Assembly: GCF_008369165.1 (NCBI RefSeq)
Contig: NZ_VOBA01000001.1
Span: forward strand, 868,001-932,000
DNA: 64,000 bases
From: Dietzia sp. ANT_WB102
Lineage (GTDB): Bacteria; Actinomycetota; Actinomycetes; Mycobacteriales; Mycobacteriaceae
Direction of reading: 5' to 3'
The notes under the pieces are model-generated. The model was not told the origin of the DNA and searched no databases. It saw only the letters and a program-made list of their open reading frames with translations. Numbering within the stretch: position 1 is the first letter of the stretch; each line of letters opens with the position of its first letter. Shown here one piece after another: positions 1 through 9,205 of this stretch. Both the position numbers and the translations under genes were made by a program.

Positions 1-493
1 TCCGCGAGACGAGTTCGGCGGCCTCGCCGATGTGACCGGTGGCGGCGCCGACCTGCTCGAGCTGCGCGTAGGTGTCGTCGAGGGTCTGTGCGGCCGGCAG
101 CTGCAGCACCTCGACGCCGGAGCGTTCGAGCCCGTCCACGATGTCGCCGCTGTCGTCGGAGAGCACCACGAGGTCAGGTGCGTATCCCAGGATCGCCTCA
201 AGGTTGGGCGTGTAGCCGGACAGTTCGGTGACCGGGGCTTCCTCCGGGTAGTCGGAGCGCTCGTCGACCGCCACGACCTGCTCCCCGGCGCCGACGGCGT
301 AGAGCATCTCGGTGGTGGTGGGGGCGAGCGAGACGATCGCCTGAGGCTCTCCGGCCGCCGCGGTGGTCTGGTCCGCCGGGGCTGCGTCATCGTCGGCAGT
401 GCCACTGCACGCCGAGGCGATCAGCGCGACGGTGGTCAGGGCGGCGGTGAGCATGGCGCGGGTTCGGGGCCGGCGGGTTCGTGGGGTGTGCAT
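1..493 (-). CDS. BtuF-like ABC transporter substrate-binding lipoprotein (C-terminus outside window)
   Basis: Extracellular binding lipoprotein of an ABC importer for cobalamin, haem or an iron chelate. The first 164 codons are in the window and the gene runs off the left edge. The N-terminus is basic, then hydrophobic, then a lipobox (ALIASAC) with the lipidation Cys near residue 29, followed by an Asp/Ala-rich linker. After it come hallmarks of the helical-backbone binding-protein family: IVSLAPTTTEMLYAVGAG, VVAVDERSDYP, NLEAILGYAPDLVV. The ATG at 493 is used; an internal Met 14 is a weaker alternative. It lies just downstream, on the same strand, of a cobalamin riboswitch, so B12 or a corrinoid is the likely cargo (inference). 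The permease and ATPase genes would lie beyond the edge. Confidence 0.85.
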   Translation of the reverse strand, partial: MHTPRTRRPRTRAMLTAALTTVALIASACSGTADDDAAPADQTTAAAGEPQAIVSLAPTTTEMLYAVGAGEQVVAVDERSDYPEEAPVTELSGYTPNLEAILGYAPDLVVLSDDSGDIVDGLERSGVEVLQLPAAQTLDDTYAQLEQVGAATGHIGEAAELVSR

Positions 494-544
494 GACATCC
501 TCCGGGAGTCGGAGGACGAAAGCAGCTCGGCTGCGACGTGGACG

Positions 545-715
545 CCGCGGCACGCAACCGTCCTTCGTCCGAGGTCAGTTCGTACGGCGCCGCAGTACCG
601 GCCGACCTGGCTTGCCCGCTCGAGGTGGGATCACAGTTGCGGGACAGCGCCGGATTCTCACCGACTTCCACCGCGTACCACGGGTGTCCGGCGCGGGAGC
701 CGGACCACCTGAGGG
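545..715 (-). ncRNA. Cobalamin riboswitch
   Basis: Read on the minus strand, the leader of the BtuF-like gene carries the conserved core of cobalamin riboswitches. The core spans 662 down to 633 and includes GGTGAGAATCCGGCGCTG followed by TCCCGCAACTGT. A B12-box-like AAGCCAGGTC follows at about 613-604. About 50 further nt lead to the start codon at 493, room for an expression platform. Known function of the class: adenosylcobalamin binding represses downstream uptake or synthesis genes. The outer boundaries are approximate. Confidence 0.9.
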
Positions 716-727
716 TAGCCGAGCGGC

Positions 728-757
728 GGGCCCGCAGCGGAACCGTCCGCCGGGCCC
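728..757. terminator. Stem-loop terminator between ggt and the riboswitch
   Basis: GGGCCCG (728-734) pairs with CGGGCCC (751-757), and inside it GCGG (737-740) pairs with CCGC (747-750), enclosing a short loop. There is no T-tract, as is usual in high-GC actinobacteria. It lies 20 nt beyond the ggt stop codon and before the riboswitch, so it probably ends ggt transcripts. Confidence 0.5.
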
Positions 758-776
758 CGTGCCCCCGGTCTGAGCC

Positions 777-2804
777 TCACCCGCCCAGGACCACCCCCTC
801 GCGCCGCGGATCAGCGCCGCCCACGAGGGTGCCGTCGCTCTGACGCAGGATCGCTGAGAGTCCGGAGGACTGGTCCTCGGTGGAGACCTTGTGACCGAGT
901 TCGGTCAGGCGGCCCGTCAGCGCGGCGGCGTCACCGGCCACGGCAGGGTGCTCGCCGCCCACCGCGGTCTCGGGAGAGTTCGACGCCCCGAAGGACGGAG
1001 CGCCCACGGCCTGCTGCGGGTCCAGCCCCCAGTCGAACATTCCGACGAGCGTCTTGACCACGAACTGGATGATCCGCGACCCGCCGGGCGAGCCCACCAC
1101 GGCCCGCAGTTCGCCACGGTTGAGGGGCGACCCGTCGAAGACCAGCGTCGGCGCCATGGACGAGCGCGGCCGCTTGCCGGGTTGGACCCGGTTGGCCTGC
1201 AGTTCTCCTGCCTCGTCGCGCGGTTCGGCGGCGAAGTCGGTGAGTTGGTTGTTGAGCAGGAAACCGTCGACCATCTGGAAGGAGCCGAATGCAGACTCCA
1301 CCGTGGTGGTGAGCGCGGCGGCGTCGCCATTGGCGTCGACGATGCTGATGTGGCTGGTGCCGTGCTCGGGCCCGGTGAACACGCCGCGGGAGTCAAACGC
1401 GAAGTCACCTGGTTCGGCCTCGCCCATGGAGCGGTCGGGGTCGATGAGTTCGGCCCGCCCGGCCAGGTAGCCCGGCCGCAGCAGGGTCAGGGGAGAACCG
1501 AGGGGAGGCGGCACGAAGCGGGGGTCGGCGATGTAGACGTCGCGATCGGCGTAGGCGAGCCGTTCGGCCTCGGTCACCAGGTGGACGGCCTCGGGCGACG
1601 GCAGGCCCCCGTCGGCGTTGACGTCGACCGGTGGGTACGCGGCGAGGTCCTTGTCCGCCAGCATCGTCATGGTGGCATCGACCGTGGTGCCGCCGGATGA
1701 GGGCGGTCCCATTCCGCACACGGCGTGGTCCCGGTAGGGGCTGCACACGGGGTCGCGGGTGATCGCCTGGTAGCCGGCCAGGTCGTCGAGTGTCATCGCG
1801 CCCGGCGTGATGCCTTCGCGCTGCGTGCTGACCTGCTCGACGATGGCCTCCGCGATCGCGCCGGTGTAGAACGCGTCGGCGCCCTCGGTGGCCACCGCCG
1901 TGAGTGTCTTGGCGTAGGCGGGGTTGGTGAGCCGCGTCCCGGCGGTCTTGCCGGCCCCGCCGTCGAGGAAGTAGGCGGCGGTGTCGGGGTCCCGGGCCAG
2001 GTCCTCGGCGGACGCCGCGATCGATTCCGCCAGGCGGGGGCTGATGTCGAATCCGTTGTCGGCCAGCGTCACGGCCGGATCGAAAAGCTGGCGCCACTCG
2101 CGGTTGCCGTGGTCGCGGTGGGCCATTTCGAGCAAGCGGAGGATTCCGGGCACGCCGATGGACCGGCCACTGCGGCGGGCGTCGGGCTGCGGTTCGGTGG
2201 TGTCCTCGGGGGAGATGTGGCGGAGGTAGTCGGCGGTGGCGGCCGCAGGAGCGGTCTCGCGGCCGTCGTAGGTCTCGAGCTGCCGGGTGTCCCGGTCGTA
2301 ATAGACGAGGAACCCGCCGCCGCCGAGGCCGGAAGACTGCGGTTCGACCAGCCCCAACACGGCCTGGGCGGTGACGAGCGCGTCGGCGGCGGTGCCCCCG
2401 TCGGCGAGCACTTCGCACGCGGCCAGCGTGGACAGGGGGTGCGCCGTGGACACCGAGTACGACGCGGTTGCCACGGGGGTCATGCCGGTGCGGTACCCGG
2501 TCGCGATCTCCGGGTTGTCGGCGATGGGGCCGGCGGGGCCCGTGTCCCCGTCGCGGGGACCTCCCACCGGCGTGCCGCCGCCGTTCTGTGCGCAGGGCGC
2601 GGCGTCCTGGACGGGGAGTGGTGGACCGTCGAGGGAACCGGGACGGGCGGCGGGGTCCGGCACAGCGGGTGGCGGCGGCGAGGAGCTCACCGCGTCCTTC
2701 TCAGCGCCCCCGGGGTCGGACGAGCAGGCCGTAGCTACCAGGACGGGCGTGAGTGTCAGTGCGAGGACCGCGCGTGCGATCCGTCCGGTTTTTCTCGAGC
2801 GCAT
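777..2804 (-). CDS. ggt: Gamma-glutamyltransferase, lipoprotein form
   Basis: Ntn-hydrolase that transfers or hydrolyses the gamma-glutamyl group of glutathione-like peptides outside the membrane. 675 aa from ATG 2804. The start MRSRKTGR leads into a hydrophobic segment and lipobox VATAC, so it is probably a lipoprotein. Family motifs are HPLSTLAACEVL, GGTAADA and SSGLGGGGF in the large subunit. GTSHISIVD holds the Thr that would become the N-terminal nucleophile after self-cleavage, and SSMAPTLVF and VGSPGGSRI lie in the small subunit. A GTG at 2843 (VKRYPAHDK) is an alternative start. Mycobacteriales make mycothiol instead of glutathione, so the physiological substrate is open. Divergent from the CMD gene. 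Confidence 0.93.
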   Translation of the reverse strand: MRSRKTGRIARAVLALTLTPVLVATACSSDPGGAEKDAVSSSPPPPAVPDPAARPGSLDGPPLPVQDAAPCAQNGGGTPVGGPRDGDTGPAGPIADNPEIATGYRTGMTPVATASYSVSTAHPLSTLAACEVLADGGTAADALVTAQAVLGLVEPQSSGLGGGGFLVYYDRDTRQLETYDGRETAPAAATADYLRHISPEDTTEPQPDARRSGRSIGVPGILRLLEMAHRDHGNREWRQLFDPAVTLADNGFDISPRLAESIAASAEDLARDPDTAAYFLDGGAGKTAGTRLTNPAYAKTLTAVATEGADAFYTGAIAEAIVEQVSTQREGITPGAMTLDDLAGYQAITRDPVCSPYRDHAVCGMGPPSSGGTTVDATMTMLADKDLAAYPPVDVNADGGLPSPEAVHLVTEAERLAYADRDVYIADPRFVPPPLGSPLTLLRPGYLAGRAELIDPDRSMGEAEPGDFAFDSRGVFTGPEHGTSHISIVDANGDAAALTTTVESAFGSFQMVDGFLLNNQLTDFAAEPRDEAGELQANRVQPGKRPRSSMAPTLVFDGSPLNRGELRAVVGSPGGSRIIQFVVKTLVGMFDWGLDPQQAVGAPSFGASNSPETAVGGEHPAVAGDAAALTGRLTELGHKVSTEDQSSGLSAILRQSDGTLVGGADPRREGVVLGG

Positions 2805-2993
2805 GAGCGGGGCCGCCTTGTCGTGAGCCGGATACCTCTTCACAGGGTGCTCTCGTGGCGTGGGTTGCGGGGCTCTTTCGGCCGGAGCGAGACCGAGTGG
2901 TGACCTGCCGCGTCCCTGCGGCCGCGCGGGCGGTGGGTGTGTCGGTCGGGGAGAATGGTCGCCGACCGTATCGCCCATGGGAAGGACGACCAG

Positions 2994-3407
2994 ATGACGA
3001 CGACGAGCTCGGCGGGTGAGGGGCCTTCGGCCGGAGATCTGCGGACACAGGGATTCTCGACCAGGCGCGAGGTGATGAGCGACGCCTTCGTCGACCGGGC
3101 CATGGACCGGGCGGCCGGGACGGCGTCGGAGGCGATCCAGCACGTGGTCACCGAGAACGTCTGGGGCAACATCTGGAACCGGCCCGGGCTCGGTCGGCGT
3201 GACCGCAGTCTGCTGAACATCGGGATGCTCGTGGCGCTGCGTGCGGAGGCCGAGCTGTCCGGTCACGTGCGCGGGGGGCTGACCAACGGGCTGACTCGGG
3301 AGGAGATCACCGAGGCGGTCATCCACTCGTCGGGGTACTGCGGTGCGCCGGCGGCCCTGTCGGCGATGAGGACCGTCCAGGAGGTCTTCGACGACCTCGA
3401 CGGGTAG
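2994..3407 (+). CDS. Carboxymuconolactone decarboxylase (CMD) family protein, PcaC-like
   Basis: 137 aa. The sequence IWNRPGLGRRDRSLLNIGMLVALR, split here as RPGLGRRDRSLL then NIGMLVALR, then ELSGHVRGGLTNG and TEAVIHSSGYCGAPAA, is typical of the single-domain CMD fold of 4-carboxymuconolactone decarboxylases. These enzymes act late in the protocatechuate branch of the beta-ketoadipate pathway. No other pca gene is in the window, so a direct pathway role is uncertain; it could be a general CMD protein. The start at 2994 is chosen because GGAAGGA lies 7 nt upstream. Longer in-frame starts (2937) lack a ribosome binding site. Followed 79 nt later by the acyl-CoA synthetase on the same strand. 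Confidence 0.8.
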   Translation: MTTTSSAGEGPSAGDLRTQGFSTRREVMSDAFVDRAMDRAAGTASEAIQHVVTENVWGNIWNRPGLGRRDRSLLNIGMLVALRAEAELSGHVRGGLTNGLTREEITEAVIHSSGYCGAPAALSAMRTVQEVFDDLDG

Positions 3408-3486
3408 TCGCCCGGGAGCGTCATTGACAGCAGGTAGTCTCAGGCGAAAGCGTGACAGCCGACACACCTCGACAGGAGCACCCCTC

Positions 3487-5121
3487 ATGCGCAGCACGAT
3501 GATGCCGGAGCAGCTGAACATCAGCACGATCCTCGAATTCGGTGCAACCGTCCACAAGGACGCGGTCATCACCACCTGGACAGGCGACGAGCCGCGGAAG
3601 GTCTCGTTCGGAGATATGGGCAAGCGGGCCGCGCAGCTGGCCAACGCCCTGCGCTCGCTGGGGATCGACGGTGATCAGCGTGTCGCCACGTTCCAGTGGA
3701 ACAACTCCGAGCACATGGAGGCGTACCTGGCGATCCCGTCGATGGGCGCCGTGCTGCATCCGCTCAACATCCGGCTGTTCCCCGACCAGCTCGAATTCGT
3801 GGCCAACCACGCCGAGGACAAGGTCATCATCGTCGACCCGACCCTGGTGCCGCTGCTGCAGCCGCTCCTTCCTCGGTTCTCCACCGTCGAGCACGTGATC
3901 GTCACCGGAGGCGCCGCGGCGACGATCGAGGCTCCCGAGGGGATGCAGGTCCACGATTACGAGGCTCTGCTGGCCGCGCAGCCGACCGAGTTCGACTGGC
4001 CCGAGGTGGACGAGAATTCCGGCGCCGCGATGTGTTACACCTCGGGCACCACCGGCGACCCCAAGGGGGTCGTGTATTCGCACCGCTCGATCTACCTGCA
4101 CTCGATGCAGGTGTGCATGTCCGACGGCATGGACATCTCGGTCGACGACAACGTCCTGGCGATCGTGCCGATGTTCCACGCGATGTCGTGGGGCCTGCCG
4201 TATGCCGCGTTCATGGTGGGCGCGTCGTTGCTCATGCCGGACCGTTTCCTGCAGCCTGAGCCGCTCGCCGCGATGATCGCCAGCGAGAAGCCGACCCTCG
4301 CCGCAGCGGTGCCGACCATCTGGCAGGCGGTGGATGCCTACTCGGTCGGCCATCCCATCGACATGTCGAGCTTCCGCGCCGTCGTCGTGGGTGGCAGCTC
4401 TTGCCCCCCGGAGCTGATCCGCAAGTTCAAGGAGAACTACGGGATCAACATCGTCCACGCGTGGGGCATGACCGAGACTTCCCCTATCGGCACGCTCTCG
4501 CGGCCTAAGGTCTCCCTGCCGGAGGAGAGGCAGTTCGAACTTCGAAAGACCCAGGGTCGGTTCATCGCGGGCGTCAAGGCGCGGATCGTCGACGAAGCCG
4601 GTGAGGAACTGCCCTGGGACGGCGAATCGGTCGGAGAACTCCAGGTGCGCGGCCCGTGGATCACCGGCAGCTACTACAAGGTGGAATCTTCCGACTCATT
4701 TGATGACGGCTGGCTCCGCACCGGGGATGTCGGCTACGTGCTGCCCGAGGGTTTCCTGCAGCTCACCGACCGCGCCAAGGACATCATCAAGTCCGGCGGC
4801 GAGTGGATTTCCTCCGTCGAGGTGGAGAACTACCTGCTGGAGCACCCGGCCGTGGCTGAGGCCGCCGTGATCGGTGTGCCGGATCCCAAGTGGGACGAGC
4901 GCCCGCTGGCTGCCATCGTCGTCAAGGACGGTATCCCCGACCCCGACGTCGAGGACCTGCGCGCCCACCTGGCCGAGCGCATGGCCAAGTGGCAGGTGCC
5001 CGAGCGCTTCGCCTTTGTCGACGAGATCCCCAAGACGTCGGTCGGCAAGCTGGACAAGAAGCGGATCCGTGCCTCGCACTCCGACGGCCAGCTCGAGGTC
5101 ATCAACGCCCTCGATACCTAG
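3487..5121 (+). CDS. Fatty-acid--CoA ligase (AMP-binding)
   Basis: 544 aa ANL-superfamily enzyme that activates a fatty acid with ATP to acyl-AMP and then acyl-CoA. The P-loop-like A3 motif is [19 protein letters not shown]. Other motifs are GWLRTGDVG, the [17 protein letters not shown] hinge region, and C-terminal [10 protein letters not shown] with the catalytic Lys. Similar to long- and medium-chain FadD proteins; chain length cannot be read from the sequence. The start at 3487 has GGAG 9 nt upstream. A TTGACA at 3423-3428 is a possible -35 but no clear -10 follows. It converges on the P450 gene across a palindromic repeat element. Confidence 0.92.
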   Translation: MRSTMMPEQLNISTILEFGATVHKDAVITTWTGDEPRKVSFGDMGKRAAQLANALRSLGIDGDQRVATFQWNNSEHMEAYLAIPSMGAVLHPLNIRLFPDQLEFVANHAEDKVIIVDPTLVPLLQPLLPRFSTVEHVIVTGGAAATIEAPEGMQVHDYEALLAAQPTEFDWPEVDENSGAAMCYTSGTTGDPKGVVYSHRSIYLHSMQVCMSDGMDISVDDNVLAIVPMFHAMSWGLPYAAFMVGASLLMPDRFLQPEPLAAMIASEKPTLAAAVPTIWQAVDAYSVGHPIDMSSFRAVVVGGSSCPPELIRKFKENYGINIVHAWGMTETSPIGTLSRPKVSLPEERQFELRKTQGRFIAGVKARIVDEAGEELPWDGESVGELQVRGPWITGSYYKVESSDSFDDGWLRTGDVGYVLPEGFLQLTDRAKDIIKSGGEWISSVEVENYLLEHPAVAEAAVIGVPDPKWDERPLAAIVVKDGIPDPDVEDLRAHLAERMAKWQVPERFAFVDEIPKTSVGKLDKKRIRASHSDGQLEVINALDT

Positions 5122-5151
5122 CCACCACTCCAGCGCACCGCGGCGCCGCAC

Positions 5152-5209
5152 CGCCGCCCAGCAACCTCCGCCCACCCAGCTAGCCGCAGCGCCGCCCAGC
5201 AACCTCCGC
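5152..5209. repeat. 20-nt direct repeat pair
   Basis: CGCCGCCCAGCAACCTCCGC occurs at 5152-5171 and exactly again at 5190-5209. The second copy runs into the left arm of the palindromic element that starts at 5206. No gene lies here. Its role is unknown. Confidence 0.85.
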
Positions 5210-5281
5210 TGAGTGGTCACATCCGTTCACGTTCTCCCAAGTGGCAGGTCTTGGAATGCGACGTTTGTGACCACTCGGCGG
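5206..5281. repeat. Palindromic element A (16-bp arms, 44-nt loop)
   Basis: CCGCTGAGTGGTCACA (5206-5221) pairs with 5266-5281 across 44 nt, with one T-G position that would be a wobble pair in RNA. The loop contains a nested stem, CCAAG with CTTGG. It sits between convergent genes, so it may act as a bidirectional terminator. The same geometry (66 nt from core arm to core arm, 44-nt loop) recurs at 27102-27171, where the genes are divergent, so termination cannot be the only role. Confidence 0.75.
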
Positions 5282-5293
5282 ACGAGGCGCGGT

Positions 5294-6664
5294 TCAGACG
5301 GAGCGGGACCGGACGAGCGGCCGAAGCGAGACGGGCAGCCCGTCCGAGGGATAGGGCAGGGAGTCGTTCTTCATGGGCGGGACGTAGTCCAGTGGGACCG
5401 TCCACTCGAAGTGGCGCAGTAGCGCACTGAGGACGAGTGTGGACTCGAGGTTCGCGAAGATCATGCCGAGGCATTTGTGCACCCCGCCGCCGAACGGCTC
5501 CCAGGCGAAGCGGTGCGACTTGTCCTCGCGACGCTCCTCCGAGAAGCGCTCCGGATCGAAGATCTCGGGGTCCGTCCAGTACTCGGGCATGTGGTGGGAG
5601 TACAGCGGCATCACCGAGGTGAGTCGGCCGGCCGGGATCTCCACCCCCAGGATCTCGGTGTCCTTGACCGTCTTGCGTGCGAGCACCGGGACCGGCGGGT
5701 GCAATCGCAGCGACTCCTTCATCACGAGCGCCAGGTCCGACAGCTCCTCGATTTGGGCCAGGCCGGGGTTCGGTCCGAGATCGAGGCACTGGCGACGGAG
5801 CCGGTCCTGCCACTCCACATCCCGGCCGAGCTCGTAGACCATCGACGTCACCGTGCTGGTGGTGGTGTCGTGCGCAGCCATGAGCAGGAAGATCATCTGG
5901 TTGATGATGTCGTCGTCGTCGATCCCCCCGGAGGCGTCCGCCACCTGGCACAGCGCCGAGAACAGGTCCTCCCCGGGGTTTGCACGCCGGGCGGGGAGGT
6001 GGCGGCGGAGGAAATCCTCCAGCAGCCGCCGGCCACGGGTCGCCCGGCCCCATTTGGTGAACGGCACGGGCGCGGTGGATCGGATGTAGCCGTTCGCCGC
6101 CTGGACGCAGTCGACGAATGCGGTGTTCACCCGGTCGATCTCACCGGGGGCGGCGTATTCGGTGCCGCCCATGAAAACCTCGGTCGCCAGGTCCAGCGTG
6201 TGCGACTTGAGCGCGGGATAGATCTGGAACGCCCGGTCCGGGGACCAGCCGGCGATCCCCGCCTCGACGAGCGGTGCGAGGGTCCGCGTGTACCCCTCGA
6301 GCCTGGGGCGGGTGAACGCCTCCTGCATGAGGCGCCGGTAGTGGCGGTGCTCGTCAAAGTCCAGCAGCATCAGTCCGCGATTGAAAAACGGCCCCACCAG
6401 GTATCCCCAGCCGGGGCCGTTGGCGAACGCCTTCTCACCGTTCTGCAGCGCGGCCTGGCACGCGTCGGGGCCGATCAGCGCGGTCCACTTGGCCCCGAGG
6501 AAGGTCAGGTCAGAGACCGGGCCGTGATCGCGGTAGCGCCGGGCCATCATCGCGAGCGGACTGTGGACGTACTCGAGGGTTCCGCCGAGGATCGGCAGCA
6601 TGGCGCGAAGCGGGGCCGGGCCGGGCCGGTACACCCTCTCGCGTGGATCACCAGGGATTGACAT
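5294..6664 (-). CDS. Cytochrome P450
   Basis: 456 aa haem-thiolate monooxygenase. The I-helix oxygen-activation motif is AAHDTTTSTV, the K-helix ExxR is ESLRLHPPVP, and the Cys-ligand loop is FGGGVHKCLGM. The Cys sits in the expected place for a soluble bacterial P450, and I see no membrane anchor. The CYP family and substrate cannot be assigned by eye; neighbouring genes suggest lipid or sterol-like substrates (inference). The start MSIPGDPRERVY at 6664 is preferred because AAGAGG lies 8 nt upstream; an in-frame Met at 6709 has none. No ferredoxin or reductase gene is adjacent. Confidence 0.92.
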   Translation of the reverse strand: MSIPGDPRERVYRPGPAPLRAMLPILGGTLEYVHSPLAMMARRYRDHGPVSDLTFLGAKWTALIGPDACQAALQNGEKAFANGPGWGYLVGPFFNRGLMLLDFDEHRHYRRLMQEAFTRPRLEGYTRTLAPLVEAGIAGWSPDRAFQIYPALKSHTLDLATEVFMGGTEYAAPGEIDRVNTAFVDCVQAANGYIRSTAPVPFTKWGRATRGRRLLEDFLRRHLPARRANPGEDLFSALCQVADASGGIDDDDIINQMIFLLMAAHDTTTSTVTSMVYELGRDVEWQDRLRRQCLDLGPNPGLAQIEELSDLALVMKESLRLHPPVPVLARKTVKDTEILGVEIPAGRLTSVMPLYSHHMPEYWTDPEIFDPERFSEERREDKSHRFAWEPFGGGVHKCLGMIFANLESTLVLSALLRHFEWTVPLDYVPPMKNDSLPYPSDGLPVSLRPLVRSRSV

Positions 6665-6815
6665 TAGACACCTCTTTGTCGGGTGACCCCAGTGTGTGAC
6701 ACCACTCATGAAATGTCAGCGGATTTTCGAAACTGACGGTGTCGTTTCTCGTAATCGCCGTGTCATCGTGTCTGCGATTCGCCGGGGGTGGCGGGATCGG
6801 CCTGACCGCGTGCGG

Positions 6816-8468
6816 TCAGGCACGGGCGACCAGTGCGTCGACGTTCACGCCGTCGGGTAGGGCCCCGTACTCGGCCGAGCGGTCATCGCCGAGCCGGGCC
6901 AGACAGAACGCCTCGGCGACCGGCGCAGGGGCGTGAGCGAGCAGCACCGCGCCCTGCTGAGCCAACGCCATCGCCTCGACCAGCCGGCGGGCGATCGTCG
7001 GAGCCGCCGCCGAATCCGCGGCGGCACGGCCGATCAGACCGCGGACCCGCTCAACGTGCCGGTCGTACAGGTCGTGGCCGCCCATTTGCGCAGCCAGCTC
7101 GGCGTCGAACGCTGCCACCGACTCCGGTTCGCGGGCCATCGCCCGCAGCACGTCCAGGGCAATGACGTTGCCCGAGCCCTCCCATACGGCCAGCACCGGC
7201 TGCTCGCGGTAACGGCGAGCGAGCGGGAACTCCTCGGTGTATCCGTTACCGCCCAGGCATTCGAGCGACTCGTAGGCGTGATTCGGGCCGCGCTTACAGA
7301 CCCAGTATTTGGCGACCGCGGTGGCCAGTCGTCGATAGGGGGCGAACTCCTCGTCGTCGTACGCCGACGCTAGCCGCGCCGCCGTCCACGTCGCCGCCTC
7401 CGACTCCAACTGCAGGTCTGCCAACACCGCAGCCATCGCCGGCTGATCCACCAGCGCGGCGCCGAATGCAGCCCGGTGTCGGGCGTGCCACGCCGCCTCG
7501 GCGACGCCCTGGCGCATCCCCGCCGCCGCTCCGAGCACACAGTCCAGCCGGGTACGGCCGACCATCTCGATGATCGTCCGCACACCGCGGCCGGGCTCGC
7601 CGACCAGCCAGCCGAGGGTGCCGTCGAACTCGACCTCGGAGGACGCGTTGGACTTGTTGCCCAGTTTGTCCTTCAGTCGCTGGATGAGGAACGGGTTGCG
7701 CTCGCCCCCGGGCAGGACGCGGGGGACGAGGAAGCAGCTCAGCCCCTCAGGGGCCTGGGCCAGCACGAGGAAGGCGTCCGACTGAGGGGCGGAGCAGAAC
7801 CACTTATGGCCGCGCAGGACGTGGGCCCCCGCGCCGCTGGAGCCGCCTGTCATCAGCGGCTCTGCGGTGGTGGTGTTGGCGCGGACGTCCGAGCCGCCCT
7901 GCTTCTCGGTCATCGCCATCCCGAACAGTACGCCCGACTTGGTGGCGGGATCGCGCAGGTCGGGGTCGTAGACGCGGGACAGCAGAGCGGGCTCCCACTC
8001 GGCGGCCACCCCGGGGCTCAGCCGCAACGACGGGACCACGGCGTGGGTCATGGACAGTGGGCATCCGTGACCGGCCTCGATCTGCGAGACCAGCATGAAC
8101 CCCACGGCCCGCTCGACACTCGCCCCCGGGCCCGGGTCGGCCCAAGCCGAGGTGTGCAGGCCGTGGGAGACCGAGTACTCCATGATTCGGTGGTAGGACG
8201 GGTGGAACTCGACCTCGTCGACTCGGTTCCCCCACCGGTCGTGCGCGCGGTGCACCGGTGTGTAGGTGTTGGCCAGCTCAGCGTCGTGTTGGTACTGCTC
8301 GGAGCCCACGTGGCGGCCGATCTCGTGGAACCGCTCGACCTGCGCGTGCGGCGAGAAGACCGCCACGGCCTCCTGCAGCGCCGGATTCAGGGCGTACTCG
8401 TTCACGTCCACCCGGGGCGGCGCCTGGTTGAGGACCTCGTGGGTGGTGTGGTTGCGCGTGGCGGACAT
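6816..8468 (-). CDS. AidB-like acyl-CoA dehydrogenase
   Basis: 550 aa flavoprotein. The opening HEVLNQAPPRVDVNEYALNP matches the AidB branch rather than ordinary fatty-acyl-CoA dehydrogenases. The body has MTEKQGGSDVRANTT, GHKWFCSAPQSDAFLVLA and CLGGNGYTEEFPLARRYREQ, which are FAD- and substrate-site segments of this branch. E. coli AidB is induced by alkylating agents and binds DNA; actinobacterial members are often simply lipid-associated, so a DNA-protection role is only a possibility. Start at 8468 with AGGAGGT 7 nt upstream. Confidence 0.9.
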   Translation of the reverse strand: MSATRNHTTHEVLNQAPPRVDVNEYALNPALQEAVAVFSPHAQVERFHEIGRHVGSEQYQHDAELANTYTPVHRAHDRWGNRVDEVEFHPSYHRIMEYSVSHGLHTSAWADPGPGASVERAVGFMLVSQIEAGHGCPLSMTHAVVPSLRLSPGVAAEWEPALLSRVYDPDLRDPATKSGVLFGMAMTEKQGGSDVRANTTTAEPLMTGGSSGAGAHVLRGHKWFCSAPQSDAFLVLAQAPEGLSCFLVPRVLPGGERNPFLIQRLKDKLGNKSNASSEVEFDGTLGWLVGEPGRGVRTIIEMVGRTRLDCVLGAAAGMRQGVAEAAWHARHRAAFGAALVDQPAMAAVLADLQLESEAATWTAARLASAYDDEEFAPYRRLATAVAKYWVCKRGPNHAYESLECLGGNGYTEEFPLARRYREQPVLAVWEGSGNVIALDVLRAMAREPESVAAFDAELAAQMGGHDLYDRHVERVRGLIGRAAADSAAAPTIARRLVEAMALAQQGAVLLAHAPAPVAEAFCLARLGDDRSAEYGALPDGVNVDALVARA

Positions 8469-8669
8469 GGCAGACCTCCTGGGCGGTCGGCGAACGGGGG
8501 GCGCGAGGGGGTGGGCCGCCGACTGTCACCACCGTACCCAGATCGGCCATTCCAGTGAGGCTCACGTCACACTTGCGTGAGGGTCGTGGGTAACGCAGTC
8601 GCCCGACTGTCAGATATCACCTACGAGGGCAGCACGCCCTCTGCGGAAAGTTCGGAAAGGACGGACACC

Positions 8670-9185
8670 ATGTCCCGAACCACCTTGTCCCGAACCACCA
8701 GGACACTCACCGCCACCGCGTTCGCCGCCGGCCTCATCGCCGCGGGCGCCCCCGCCGCGACCGCGGTCAACACGGATTCGCTCATGGGCCCGCCGGCCGG
8801 CTGCGGGGTCGACGTCCAGAGGGTCGCCGAACAGACCCCCGGCCCGTTCCCTGGGGTGGGCTGGACCGTCGGCAAGTCCGCCAATCTGTGCGGCAACCTC
8901 GGGTTCCTCTTCCTCGAGACCCGCGGAGGGACCGGCTCCTCGCCCACCAAGGTCCTGCTGTACCACCACGGTGCGCAGGTCGCGACGCAGCCCGGGAGCA
9001 CTCCGCGCGTCCTGCTGGGGCAGCACAGTGACTTCCACGTGGAGCTGCGCATCCAGCAGGAGCCGCCCGCCGGGGAGCCGAACGCCAACGCCACCTACCT
9101 GTCCACCGTCTACGTGTGGAACCCGTTCGCCGGCGAGGGTGACGCCACCCCGATCGGCCCGTTGCCTGCGGGCATCACCCTCTAG
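8670..9185 (+). CDS. Secreted protein of unknown function
   Basis: 171 aa, not assigned to a family. The N-terminus (MSRTTLSRTTRTL, then a hydrophobic Ala/Gly stretch, then AGAPAATAV) is a Sec signal peptide, probably cleaved after ATA near residue 34. The mature part has two Cys residues (AGCGVDV and NLCGN), which may form a disulfide, and ends in a short beta-rich domain. Start at 8670 with GGAAAGGA upstream. The next gene begins 20 nt after its stop on the same strand, so the two are probably co-transcribed. Confidence 0.75.
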   Translation: MSRTTLSRTTRTLTATAFAAGLIAAGAPAATAVNTDSLMGPPAGCGVDVQRVAEQTPGPFPGVGWTVGKSANLCGNLGFLFLETRGGTGSSPTKVLLYHHGAQVATQPGSTPRVLLGQHSDFHVELRIQQEPPAGEPNANATYLSTVYVWNPFAGEGDATPIGPLPAGITL

Positions 9186-9205
9186 TGGAGCGGTGAGGTG
9201 GCGGC

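Noticed and set aside
32-712. Long plus-strand ORF at the left end
   Set aside because: Shadow of the minus-strand binding-protein gene and riboswitch; the translation is rich in Arg and Gly and has no domain.
1405-2418. 337-codon minus-strand ORF inside ggt
   Set aside because: Arg-rich out-of-frame reading of gamma-glutamyltransferase; the ggt frame contains all catalytic motifs.
8558-8580. CRP-like site near the secreted-protein gene
   Set aside because: The half-sites TCAC and GTGA are in the outward orientation, opposite to the CRP pattern.
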